A stretch of 64,000 nucleotides of DNA from NCBI RefSeq assembly GCF_022811605.1, contig NZ_CP094533.1:3038001-3102000 (forward strand), read 5' to 3'. The notes under the pieces were generated by a model, which worked only from the letters and a program-made list of their open reading frames with translations, was not told where the DNA came from and did not search any database. The number at the start of each line of letters is the position of its first letter. Within the stretch, counting starts at the first letter, position 1. The translations under genes and the position numbers were made by a program. This stretch comes from Agromyces soli. Its GTDB lineage: Bacteria; Actinomycetota; Actinomycetes; Actinomycetales; Microbacteriaceae. Below, piece after piece: positions 42,874 through 50,727 of this stretch.

Positions 42874-43965
42874 ATGAGCACGGACGCGAGCGGCGGTTCG
42901 ACCCTCGAACTGCGAGGCATCACCAAGCGGTTCGGCGGCAGCACCGTCGTCGACTCGCTCGACCTGATCCTCCGCCCCGGCGAGTTCGTCTCCCTGCTCG
43001 GCCCGTCCGGATGCGGCAAGACCACCACCCTGCGCATGATCGCCGGCTTCGAGCAGCCCGACCGCGGCAGCATTCTGCTCGACGGCGCGGAGATCGGCGG
43101 ACTGCCCGCGAACAAGCGCGAGGTCAACACGGTCTTCCAGTCCTACGCGCTCTTCCCGCACCTCACCGTGGCCGGCAACGTCGCCTACGGACTCCGCCAG
43201 CGCCGCGTCGCCAAGGCCGAGATCGCCGAACGCGTCGCCGAGACGCTGCAGCTCGTGCGCCTGGACCGCTTCGCCGACCGCAAGCCCGCGCAGCTCTCGG
43301 GCGGGCAGCAGCAGCGCGTCGCCCTCGCCCGCGCCCTCGTCAACCGCCCCCGCGTGCTGCTCCTCGACGAGCCGCTCGCCGCGCTCGACCGCCAGCTTCG
43401 CGAAGAGGTCCAGATCGAGCTGCGCCTCATCCAGACCCGGCTTCGCACGACGTTCCTGTTCGTGACGCACGACCAGGGCGAGGCCCTTGCGATGAGCGAC
43501 CGCGTCGCCATCATGAACGGCGGCCGCATCGAACAGCTCGACGAGCCCGAGGCGGTGTACGAGCGGCCGGCCACCCGGTTCGTCGCCGGCTTCGTCGGGC
43601 AGCAGAACTTCTTCGACGATGTGCGCACGGATTCGGGTGTGCTCGTCGACGCGGACGGCGTGCGGTTCCTCCCCGCCTCGACGCCCCCGGCCGGACCCGC
43701 CGCCACCGTCGCGATCCGACCGGAGGCGATCACGCTCCGCCCCGAGTCGGCGGAGATCCCGGTGAACGCCTGCGCCGGCGTCGTCGAGGCCGTCAACACG
43801 CTCGGCGACAGCCGTCAGTACGTGATCCGCGCCGCCTCCGGGCGCACCCTGGTGACCCGCTCCGCCCGAGTGACCGAACCCCAGCGTTTCAGCCCCGGCG
43901 AGCGGATCCTCGCCAGCTGGTCCCCCGACCACGTCGCGGTCTTCCCCGCGGCATCCGCAGCCTGA
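42874..43965 (+). CDS. Polyamine-type ABC transporter ATPase
   Basis: A 363-residue PotA-class ATPase with the C-terminal TOBE domain. Walker A GPSGCGKTT, Q-loop TVFQSYALFPHLT, signature [15 protein letters not shown], Walker B VLLLDEPLAALD, switch FVTHDQGEAL; TOBE region AIRPEAITLRPE and VVEAVNTLGDSRQYVIRAASGRTLV. The class imports spermidine, putrescine, opines, 2-aminoethylphosphonate and others. GGGAGAACGAG precedes the ATG. First gene of a five-gene run ending with amidohydrolase 2. Confidence 0.95.
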   Translation: MSTDASGGSTLELRGITKRFGGSTVVDSLDLILRPGEFVSLLGPSGCGKTTTLRMIAGFEQPDRGSILLDGAEIGGLPANKREVNTVFQSYALFPHLTVAGNVAYGLRQRRVAKAEIAERVAETLQLVRLDRFADRKPAQLSGGQQQRVALARALVNRPRVLLLDEPLAALDRQLREEVQIELRLIQTRLRTTFLFVTHDQGEALAMSDRVAIMNGGRIEQLDEPEAVYERPATRFVAGFVGQQNFFDDVRTDSGVLVDADGVRFLPASTPPAGPAATVAIRPEAITLRPESAEIPVNACAGVVEAVNTLGDSRQYVIRAASGRTLVTRSARVTEPQRFSPGERILASWSPDHVAVFPAASAA

Positions 43966-43985
43966 CCTCGAAGGAGCGCACGACC

Positions 43986-45137
43986 ATGACCGAGCACCGC
44001 ATCCCCAAGATCCTCGTCCCGCGCTCCCGCGAGGGCGAATTCACCCGCCGGCTCTTCCTCACCGGCGTCGTCGGCGCCGGCGCGACGCTCGCGCTCGCAG
44101 CCTGCGCGCCCGACGGCGCGAACGGCGGCGGCTCCGGATCGGGCGGCGGCTCCGGCACGATGCGCGTCTACTCGTGGTCCGGCTACGACGCGCCCGAGAA
44201 CCTGAAGGGCTTCGCGCCTGGCGTCGCGATCGACTCCTACTCCTCGAACGAGGAGATGATCGCCAAGCTCGTCGCCGCACGCGGCACGAGCGGCTACGAC
44301 ATCGTCATCCCGACCGGCGTCTTCGTGCCACAGATGGCCGAGAACGAGCTGCTCGAGAAGCTCGACCTCAGCCGGCTCAAGAACCTCGGCAACGTCGACG
44401 CGGCCTTCCTCGGCCAGGCGTGGGACCCGGACAACACCTACACGGTGCCCAAGTACTGGGGCACCACCGGCTTCGCGTACGACACCCGCGTGATCACCCG
44501 CGAGCTCGTCTCGTGGGACGACTTCATCGACGCGGCGAAGAACGAGGCCAGCGGCCGCACCTCGCTCGCGGACGACCCGGGCGAGATCTGCGCCATCCTC
44601 TGCTTCGCCCGCGGCTGGGACCAGAGCACCCAGGACGAGGGCGAGCTCGCGAAGATCCGCACCTTCCTCGTCGACGAGCTGGCCCAGCACATCTCGGCCT
44701 TCGACTCGGCGCCCGGCAGCGGGGCGATCCCGCAGGGCTCGCAGGCCCTCGTGCACACCTGGAACGGCGAGGCCCGGCGCGGCATCATGGCGAGCTCCGA
44801 CCCCGACCGCTGGAAGTGGGTGCTGCCCACGCCCGACACCAACCTCTGGACCGACAACTGGGCCATCGTCAAGGGCGCCCAGAACGTCGACGCGGCCTAC
44901 GAGTTCATCGACTACTCGCTCGGCCTCGAGCAGGCCGTGCGCAACACCGAGTACGTCGGCTACGGCACCGGCATCGGCGCCGCCGAGAGCCAGCTCGCCG
45001 CCGCGGACGCGCCACTGCTCGGCATGATCTTCCCGAGCGAGGAGGAGAAGCAGCGCATGTACACCGGTCAGATCAACGCCGCGCAGCAGACCCGCATGGA
45101 GATCGTCGCCGAGATGAAGGCGCGCGCGGGGGCATGA
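43986..45137 (+). CDS. Polyamine-type ABC transporter substrate-binding protein (Tat lipoprotein)
   Basis: A 383-residue PotD-like protein. The N terminus carries a twin-arginine signal, FTRRLFLTGVVGAGATLALAAC, ending in a lipobox. After a Gly/Ser linker the mature part begins MRVYSWSGYDAPENLKGF, with YSSNEEMIAKLVAARGTSGYDIVIPTGVF, VPKYWGTTGFAYDTRV and the C-terminal NTEYVGYGTGI. The PotD acidic ligand residues cannot be assigned by eye, so the ligand is open. AAGGAG lies upstream. The permease start overlaps its stop. Confidence 0.93.
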   Translation: MTEHRIPKILVPRSREGEFTRRLFLTGVVGAGATLALAACAPDGANGGGSGSGGGSGTMRVYSWSGYDAPENLKGFAPGVAIDSYSSNEEMIAKLVAARGTSGYDIVIPTGVFVPQMAENELLEKLDLSRLKNLGNVDAAFLGQAWDPDNTYTVPKYWGTTGFAYDTRVITRELVSWDDFIDAAKNEASGRTSLADDPGEICAILCFARGWDQSTQDEGELAKIRTFLVDELAQHISAFDSAPGSGAIPQGSQALVHTWNGEARRGIMASSDPDRWKWVLPTPDTNLWTDNWAIVKGAQNVDAAYEFIDYSLGLEQAVRNTEYVGYGTGIGAAESQLAAADAPLLGMIFPSEEEKQRMYTGQINAAQQTRMEIVAEMKARAGA

Positions 45138-46099
45138 GCCGGATGGCGAGAACACGGACCTCCGGGCGCGGGCCGCGCGGGTCCTCCACGCTGCTCGCGG
45201 TGCCGGGCGGGATCTGGATGCTGGTCTTCTTCATCGTCCCGATCCTGGTCGTCGTGTGGTACAGCTTCGGGCAGAAGCCCGGCCTCTACGGCACGCACGA
45301 CAACTCCGTGCTCTCGCTCGACCGCTACGGCGAGGCGTTGAGCGGGGCGTTCCTGCTCACCTTCGCGAACACCCTGCAGATCGCGGTGATCGGCACGCTC
45401 ATCTGCGTGCTGATCGCCGTGCCCTTCTCCTACTGGCTCGCGGTCAAGGTGACGCCGAAGTGGCGCTACGTGGTCCTCGCGCTCGTGCTCGTGCCGTACT
45501 GGACGAACTTCCTCATCCGCACCCTCGGCTGGCAGATCCTGCTCGCACCGGAGGGCCCGGTGACCGTACTGCTCCGGCAGCTCGGGCTCGTGGACGCCGC
45601 GTTCTCGATGCTCTACACGAAGGGCGCGGTGCAGCTCGGCGTGGTCTACAACTACCTGCCCCTCATGATCCTGCCGATCTTCGTCGCCATGGAACGGCTC
45701 ACGCCGGCCCTGCGCGAGGCCAGCAAGGACCTGGGCGCCGGGCGCTGGGGCACGTTCCGGCAGGTGACCCTGCCGCTCGCGGCCCCCGGCATCGTCGGCG
45801 GCGTCGTGCTCGTCTTCATCCCGCTCATGGGCGACTACATCACCGCCCAGGTACTCGGCGGCGCGAAGGGCAACATGGTCGGGCAGATGATCGCCGGCCA
45901 GTTCCAGCAGGGGCAGAACTGGGCGCTCGGCTCCGCGATGAGCGTGACCCTGATCCTGATCACCTTGCTCAGCGTCGTGCTCGTGGGCGCCGTCGGCATC
46001 GTCTGCGGCGCGATCCTCCGGGCCCGCCGCCGGCTGCCGATCGAACGAACCGCGGCCGGGGCGACGCCCGCCCGCACCGGGACGGAGGTGCCGGCATGA
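45134..46099 (+). CDS. Polyamine-type ABC transporter permease 1
   Basis: A 321-residue PotB-like permease with six helices. TLLAVPGGIWMLVFFIVPILVVVWYSFG starts the membrane domain; VPYWTNFLIRTLGWQILLAPEGPV is characteristic of PotB; the EAA loop is LREASKDLGAGRWGTFRQVTLPLAAPGIVGG; QFQQGQNWALGSAMSVTLI follows. Starts with an ATGA overlap on the binding-protein stop and ends with an ATGA overlap on permease 2. Confidence 0.95.
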   Translation: MSRMARTRTSGRGPRGSSTLLAVPGGIWMLVFFIVPILVVVWYSFGQKPGLYGTHDNSVLSLDRYGEALSGAFLLTFANTLQIAVIGTLICVLIAVPFSYWLAVKVTPKWRYVVLALVLVPYWTNFLIRTLGWQILLAPEGPVTVLLRQLGLVDAAFSMLYTKGAVQLGVVYNYLPLMILPIFVAMERLTPALREASKDLGAGRWGTFRQVTLPLAAPGIVGGVVLVFIPLMGDYITAQVLGGAKGNMVGQMIAGQFQQGQNWALGSAMSVTLILITLLSVVLVGAVGIVCGAILRARRRLPIERTAAGATPARTGTEVPA

Positions 46100-46947
46100 C
46101 GGGCACGACGCGCGACCGCGCCACGAACCTGTCGCTGCGGATCTTCGGGATCCTGGTGCTGCTCTTCCTCTTCGCCCCCCTCCTCGTGATCCTCGTGTAC
46201 TCGTTCAACTCGGGACGTCTGCTCGGCGCGTGGGAGGGCTTCGGGGTGAACGCCTACCAGACGGCGTTCAGCTCCCCCGACATCCTGCACGCGGTGGGCG
46301 TCTCGCTCCGCTCGAGCGTCGTCGCGACGCTGTTCGCGACGCTGCTCGGCTCGGCGCTGGGCGTCGCCATCGGCGTCCGCACGGGCACCGTCGTCTCGGT
46401 GATCGTCGGCGTGCTCGCCCTCGTGCTGGTCACCCCCGAGATCGTGCAGGCCGTCTCGCTGATGCCCTGGCTCACCTCGCTCAGCGTGGACTGGGGCATC
46501 GCCCCGCTCAACGACGGCATCCTCCGACTCGCGATCGGCCACTCGCTCTTCGCGACGGCCGTGGTGTCCTTCCTGGTGCGCGGCCGGGTGCGGGCCCTCG
46601 ACCCGGCGCTCACCGAGGCCGCCGAGGACCTCTACGCCTCTCGCTGGAACAGCTTCCGGCAGATCCTGCTGCCGCAGCTCGCGCCCGCGATCGGCGCCGG
46701 TGCGCTGATGGCCTTCACCCTCAGCCTCGACAACACGATCATCTCCGCGTTCGTGCAGACCACGGGCAACACGCCCTGGCCGGTGTACGTGCTGAGCTCG
46801 CTGCGATCCGGCCTGCGCCCGGAGCTCGCCGCGATGGCCGCCGTGATGCTGATCGCCACCCTCGCGCTGCTCGCCCTGGCGGCAGCGGTCCTCGCCCGAG
46901 GAGGATCGGCGTCGAGCACGGCTCGCGCGCTGGTCGGCTCCGAATGA
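46096..46947 (+). CDS. Polyamine-type ABC transporter permease 2
   Basis: A 283-residue PotC-like permease: GILVLLFLFAPLLVILVYSFNSGRLLGAWEGFGVNAYQ, SLRSSVVATLFATLLGSALGVAIG, TPEIVQAVSLMPWL, the EAA loop LTEAAEDLYASRWNSFRQILLPQLAPAIGAGALMAFTLSLDN (in outline) and FVQTTGNTPWPVYVLSSLR. The coupling with permease 1 ensures equal synthesis. Amidohydrolase 2 follows after 22 bases. Confidence 0.95.
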   Translation: MTGTTRDRATNLSLRIFGILVLLFLFAPLLVILVYSFNSGRLLGAWEGFGVNAYQTAFSSPDILHAVGVSLRSSVVATLFATLLGSALGVAIGVRTGTVVSVIVGVLALVLVTPEIVQAVSLMPWLTSLSVDWGIAPLNDGILRLAIGHSLFATAVVSFLVRGRVRALDPALTEAAEDLYASRWNSFRQILLPQLAPAIGAGALMAFTLSLDNTIISAFVQTTGNTPWPVYVLSSLRSGLRPELAAMAAVMLIATLALLALAAAVLARGGSASSTARALVGSE

Positions 46948-46969
46948 CGACGCCTGGAAGGATCATCCG

Positions 46970-48610
46970 ATGACCGCGAAGCTGACGATCGTCGACTGCA
47001 CGCTGCCGCTCCTCGACGGCGGCGCACGGCGGCACGCCGTCACCGTCGAAGGCGAGCGCATCGCCCGGGTGGTGCCGATGGCGGAGCTCGGCTCCGCCCC
47101 CGGCGAGGTGCTCGACGCGGCCGGGCGCAGCCTGCTGCCCGGTTTCACCGACGCCCACGTGCACCTCGTGGAGTCCGGCATCGAGCTCGCCCGCTGCGAC
47201 CTCTCGTCGAGCCGCTCGCGCGCCCATGCGCTCGAGCTCATCGACGACTACTGTCGGCGCATGCCGGACGAGCCGTGGATCGTCGGTCGGGGCTGGTCGC
47301 TCGACCACTTCGCCGACACCGCCATGATGCTCGTCGAGCTCGACCGGCTGACCGGCGAGCGCCCGGCCTACCTCTCGAACAAGGACGGCCACAGCGCCTG
47401 GGTCAACTCCGCCGCGCTGCGTCGGGCCGGCATCACCGCGGGCACCCCGGATCCGGATGGCGGACGCATCGAGCGCGACGCGTCCGGCGCCCCGAGCGGC
47501 CTGCTGCACGAGGGCGCCATGCTGCTCGTGGCCGAACTCATCCCGCCGCTCGACGAGGAGACGCGCTTCGCCGGCCTGCTCGCCGGCCAGCAGCGGTTCT
47601 TCTCCCTCGGCATCACGGGCTGGCAGGAGGCCATCGTCGGCGACTTCGTGCCGACCACCGACGTCGAGCGCAGCTATCGCCGGGCGATCGACTCGGGCGC
47701 CCTGCTCGGGCAGGTCACCGGGAACCTCTGGCTGCCCCGCACCGACCCCGCGGGCGCCCTCGACGAGCTCATCGCGCGCCGCGCGGCCTTCGCCGGCGAC
47801 GAGCGGTTCCGCGCCAGCGGCGTGAAGATCATGTACGACGGCGTCTGCGAGACCCTCACCGGCGCCGTCTCGGTGCCCTACCTCGACCCGTCGGGGCAGC
47901 ACTGCTCGGCGGCGGAGCCCAACCGCGGCATCACCTTCTTCGACCCCGTGGAGCTCGCCCCCGTCGTCGTCGAGCTCGATCGGGCCGGCTTCGACCTGCA
48001 CGCGCACGTCATCGGCGATCGGGCGACGGACGAGGTGCTCACGATGATCGAGGCCGCGCAGCGGCAGAATCCCGTGCGCGACCGCCGGCATCAGCTCGCG
48101 CACCTGCAGCTGCTCAATCCCGGGCTGATCTCGCGCATGGCGGACGCCGGGGTGATCGCGAACGTGCAGCCCTACTGGGCGCAGGCCGACGCGCAGATGG
48201 TCGAGATGACGCTGCCCTTCCTCGACGCCTCGCTGCACGACCATCACTACGCCTTCCGCTCGCTCGAGCTCGCCGGGGTGCCGCTCGCCTTCGGCTCCGA
48301 CTGGCCCGTGACCACGCCGAGCCCCTTCGACTGGATCCACGTCGCCGTGAACCGCAGCTACCCGGGCGACTCCACCGAGCCGTTCCTGCCGCACGAAGCT
48401 CTGTCGCGCGATTCCGCGCTGCGTGCGGCCACGAGCGGCGCAGCGCACGCGGTGCGTCAGGACGAGCTGCGCGGCCGCATCGAACCCGGCCTGCTCGCGG
48501 ATCTCGTGCTCCTCGACACCGAGCTGCGCGAGGTGCCGGATGCCGAGCTGCACGCCGTGCAGGTGGACACCACTCTCGCGCGGGGTGCGGTCGTCTTCGA
48601 GCGGGGGTAG
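46970..48610 (+). CDS. YtcJ-like amidohydrolase, copy 2
   Basis: A 546-residue Amidohydro_3 enzyme paralogous to the one at 39128-40801. Metal and catalytic residues: LPGFTDAHVHLVESG (HxH), VKIMYDGVCETLTG (Lys), LHAHVIGDRATDEVL (His), QLAHLQLLNPGLI (His), FGSDWPVTTPSPF (Asp). The two copies share NKDGHSAWVNSAALRRAGI-type and GRIERDASG segments but differ widely elsewhere, so they probably act on related but different amides. GGAAGGATCATCCG precedes the ATG. It closes the polyamine-type importer operon. Confidence 0.9.
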   Translation: MTAKLTIVDCTLPLLDGGARRHAVTVEGERIARVVPMAELGSAPGEVLDAAGRSLLPGFTDAHVHLVESGIELARCDLSSSRSRAHALELIDDYCRRMPDEPWIVGRGWSLDHFADTAMMLVELDRLTGERPAYLSNKDGHSAWVNSAALRRAGITAGTPDPDGGRIERDASGAPSGLLHEGAMLLVAELIPPLDEETRFAGLLAGQQRFFSLGITGWQEAIVGDFVPTTDVERSYRRAIDSGALLGQVTGNLWLPRTDPAGALDELIARRAAFAGDERFRASGVKIMYDGVCETLTGAVSVPYLDPSGQHCSAAEPNRGITFFDPVELAPVVVELDRAGFDLHAHVIGDRATDEVLTMIEAAQRQNPVRDRRHQLAHLQLLNPGLISRMADAGVIANVQPYWAQADAQMVEMTLPFLDASLHDHHYAFRSLELAGVPLAFGSDWPVTTPSPFDWIHVAVNRSYPGDSTEPFLPHEALSRDSALRAATSGAAHAVRQDELRGRIEPGLLADLVLLDTELREVPDAELHAVQVDTTLARGAVVFERG

Positions 48611-48748
48611 CGTCGTCGCGCCGCAGTCGGCGCCGCGCATCGTCCCACCAGCAGTAGATCCCCGGCCTCGCGGCCGGAAGGGAGAATCATCAACCTCGCG
48701 CCACACCCTTCGTCCGACGCAGGCTCGGCCCGCACGGGGCGCGGTCCC

Positions 48749-49234
48749 GTGCTCGTCGTCATGGGCGTCTCGGGAAGCGGCAAGACCACGTTCGCCGAAC
48801 TCATCGCGCAGCGGCTGGGCTGGGACTTCCAGGAGGGCGACCGGCTGCATCCGGACGCGAACGTCGCCAAGATGGCGAGCGGAACCCCGCTGAGCGACGA
48901 CGACCGCGAGCCATGGTTGGACCGGATCGCGGACTGGATCGACGCGCACCTCGACGCCGACCGCCCGGCCGTGATCACCTGCTCGGCGCTCAAGCGCGCC
49001 TACCGCGAGCGGCTGGCGCGTCCCGACGTCGTCTTCCTGCACCTCACGGGACCCCGCGAGCTCATCGCCGAGCGGCTCGGACAGCGCACCGGCCACTTCA
49101 TGCCGTCGACGCTGCTCGACTCGCAGTTCGAGACGCTCGAACCGCTCGCAGCCGGCGAATCCGGCCTCGTCATCGACGTGCAGGGCACCCCGGAGCACGT
49201 GGTCGAGCACACGATCGCGCAACTCGGGCTCTGA
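48749..49234 (+). CDS. Gluconokinase (GntK type)
   Basis: Phosphorylates gluconate to 6-phosphogluconate, feeding the pentose phosphate pathway. The 161 residues from the GTG begin VLVVMGVSGSGKTTFAEL (P-loop), then the substrate region FQEGDRLHPDANVAKMASGTPLSDDDREPWL, TCSALKRAYRERL, and LTGPRELIAERLGQRTGHFMP with the LID. No ribosome-binding site fits this GTG; a very good one (GGAAGGGAG, 48676-48684) lies five bases before an in-frame ATC at 48689, from which a 20-residue extension reads straight into the P-loop. The real start may therefore be the non-standard ATC. Probably same transcript as amidohydrolase 2. Confidence 0.88.
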   Translation: MLVVMGVSGSGKTTFAELIAQRLGWDFQEGDRLHPDANVAKMASGTPLSDDDREPWLDRIADWIDAHLDADRPAVITCSALKRAYRERLARPDVVFLHLTGPRELIAERLGQRTGHFMPSTLLDSQFETLEPLAAGESGLVIDVQGTPEHVVEHTIAQLGL

Positions 49235-49284
49235 GCCTTTTCCGCCACTGAGCGGTCTCGACGGGACCGCTGAGCGCCGCGTGA

Positions 49285-49452
49285 TCAGTCCCCGTCGCCG
49301 CCCGCGTCGCCGCTCTCGGCGGCGGATGGCTCGGGCTGCTCGGCGACGCCCGCCGTCACCCCGCTCAGTGCATCGCCGGAACGCAGATTCGCCGCCTCGA
49401 GCGCCCGCTCGATGGCCAGATCCAGCGCGGGTTCGATCGGTTCCTCAGCCAT
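49285..49452 (-). CDS. Small acidic protein of 55 residues
   Basis: Reads MAEEPIEPALDLAIERALEA, then ANLRSGDALSGVTAG and a Glu/Ser/Gly/Asp-rich tail ending GGDGD. One amphipathic helix is likely at residues 8-22; the rest looks disordered. GAGGAGG at four bases before the ATG is among the best ribosome-binding sites in the window, which is the main support for a real gene. No family is recognised. It lies between gluconokinase (convergent) and tRNA-Asn (upstream on the same strand, separated by its terminator). Confidence 0.6.
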   Translation of the reverse strand: MAEEPIEPALDLAIERALEAANLRSGDALSGVTAGVAEQPEPSAAESGDAGGDGD

Positions 49453-49520
49453 GGTGCCTCCTCATGAGGACCGTACCCGCCGAGACGGCGGTCGGTCCAG
49501 GGCGAATGAGCGCGGGCTGG

Positions 49521-49559
49521 AACAAGAAAAACGGCCCGGCCTCCGAAGAGGCCGGGCCG
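49521..49559 (-). terminator. Rho-independent terminator of tRNA-Asn
   Basis: On the minus strand a perfect 12-bp stem (CGGCCCGGCCTC with its complement, loop TTCG) is followed by TTTTTCTTGTT (49531-49521). It is the only hairpin in the window with a proper U-run. Confidence 0.85.
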
Positions 49560-49565
49560 CAGATG

Positions 49566-49638
49566 CTCCCCCACTTGGACTCGAACCAAGAACCTATCGG
49601 TTAACAGCCGATTGCTCTGCCAATTGAGCTATGGAGGA
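49566..49638 (-). tRNA. tRNA-Asn(GTT)
   Basis: A 73-nt cloverleaf: acceptor TCCTCCA with TGGGGGA and discriminator G, D arm GCTC-AATTGGCA-GAGC, anticodon stem ATCGG/CCGAT with loop CTGTTAA (anticodon GTT), T arm CTTGG-TTCGAGT-CCAAG. A TAGAGT box at 49665-49660 is a plausible -10. CCA is not encoded. Confidence 0.96.
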
Positions 49639-49707
49639 TCGCTTGTTCAGCGACGACTACTCTAGCAAAGCCGCGCCCACTCTCCCAATCCGAGCGAAGC
49701 TCGCCAC

Positions 49708-50727
49708 TCAGTAGCCGTGCTCGAGGTCGATCCGGCCGACGAACGGTCCGTCGCCGAGGAAGGCGCGCACGTTCTCGGCGACGCGGTCGGCGTAGAGCGG
49801 CGCCGTCATCTCCTCGGTATCGGCGACGTGCGGCGTGATCAGGCACTGCTCGAACGCCCAGAGCGGATGGCCCGCCGGCAACGGCTCCGGATCGGTCACG
49901 TCGAGCCCGGCACCGCCGAGTGCACCCGATTCCAGGGCGGCGACGAGCGCCGCCGTGTCGATGACCGCCCCGCGGCCGACGTTCACCACGACGGCGCCCG
50001 GGGCGAGCGCGGCGAGCACCTCGGCATCCACGATCCCCCGCGAGTCGTCGGTCAGCGCCGCGGCGACGAACAGCAGCTCCGCACCCCGCGCGGCCTCGGC
50101 GAGCTGTGCCACCGGCACGGTGCGCGCCGCACCGGGCACCGCGCCGTCGCGGCGGCGCACGACCGTGGCGCGCACGCGGAACGGCTCCAGCAGCCGCAGC
50201 AGCTCGACGGCGACGCCGCCGGCGCCGAGCACCACGATCTCCGCACCGTAGAGGCTGCGTCCGCGTTCGTCGGGCTCCCACGAGCTCGCCGCAGCGCGCC
50301 GCGGCAGCTCCCGGAGCAGGGCGAGTGCGAGGGCGAGCGCGTGCTCGGCGACGGGCTGTGCGTAGGCTCCCTTGCCGCTCGTCCACGTGCGGCCGTCGCC
50401 GCGGGCACCGGCGAGCAGCTCGGCGAAGGCGTCGACGCCCGCCCACGGCAGCTGCACCCAGCCGATGCCGGGCCGTTCGCGCAGGATCGCCGCGAGTTCC
50501 GCGGCGCCGTCGTTCGCGGTCCACACGAGTCCCCGGGTGTCGTCCCCGAGCGGCGCGAGCCGCCCGCCGGCGGATTCGACCGCGGCGCGAAGCTCCGCCG
50601 AGGCATCCGGAAGCACCGCGATCGGACCGGGCACGGGACGCTCCCCCGCCTCGGCCGCCTGTCGCGGCGCCGCGTCGGCGGCCCCGCGCACCGGACGATG
50701 CCGCGCGCCATCCCCGAGCGGACTCAT
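49708..50727 (-). CDS. D-isomer-specific 2-hydroxyacid dehydrogenase
   Basis: A 339-residue NAD(P)-dependent enzyme reducing 2-keto acids or oxidising D-2-hydroxy acids. The nucleotide-binding segment is GAEIVVLGAGGVAVELLRLLEPF; the catalytic Arg is in VVNVGRGAVIDTAAL, the Glu in LDVTDPEPLPAGHPLW and the His in CLITPHVADTEEM. The first 35 residues (MSPLGDGARHRPVRGAADA) are not conserved and the true start may be further in. Its ATG overlaps the stop of the preceding ATPase gene, so it is the last gene of the peptide importer operon; the link to peptide uptake is unclear. Confidence 0.88.
   Translation of the reverse strand: MSPLGDGARHRPVRGAADAAPRQAAEAGERPVPGPIAVLPDASAELRAAVESAGGRLAPLGDDTRGLVWTANDGAAELAAILRERPGIGWVQLPWAGVDAFAELLAGARGDGRTWTSGKGAYAQPVAEHALALALALLRELPRRAAASSWEPDERGRSLYGAEIVVLGAGGVAVELLRLLEPFRVRATVVRRRDGAVPGAARTVPVAQLAEAARGAELLFVAAALTDDSRGIVDAEVLAALAPGAVVVNVGRGAVIDTAALVAALESGALGGAGLDVTDPEPLPAGHPLWAFEQCLITPHVADTEEMTAPLYADRVAENVRAFLGDGPFVGRIDLEHGY

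Noticed and set aside
49566-49638. tRNA-Asn as an integration site for a mobile element carrying the transporter genes
   Set aside because: No integrase, no direct repeat of the tRNA 3' end found by eye, and the flanking genes have the same base composition as the rest.
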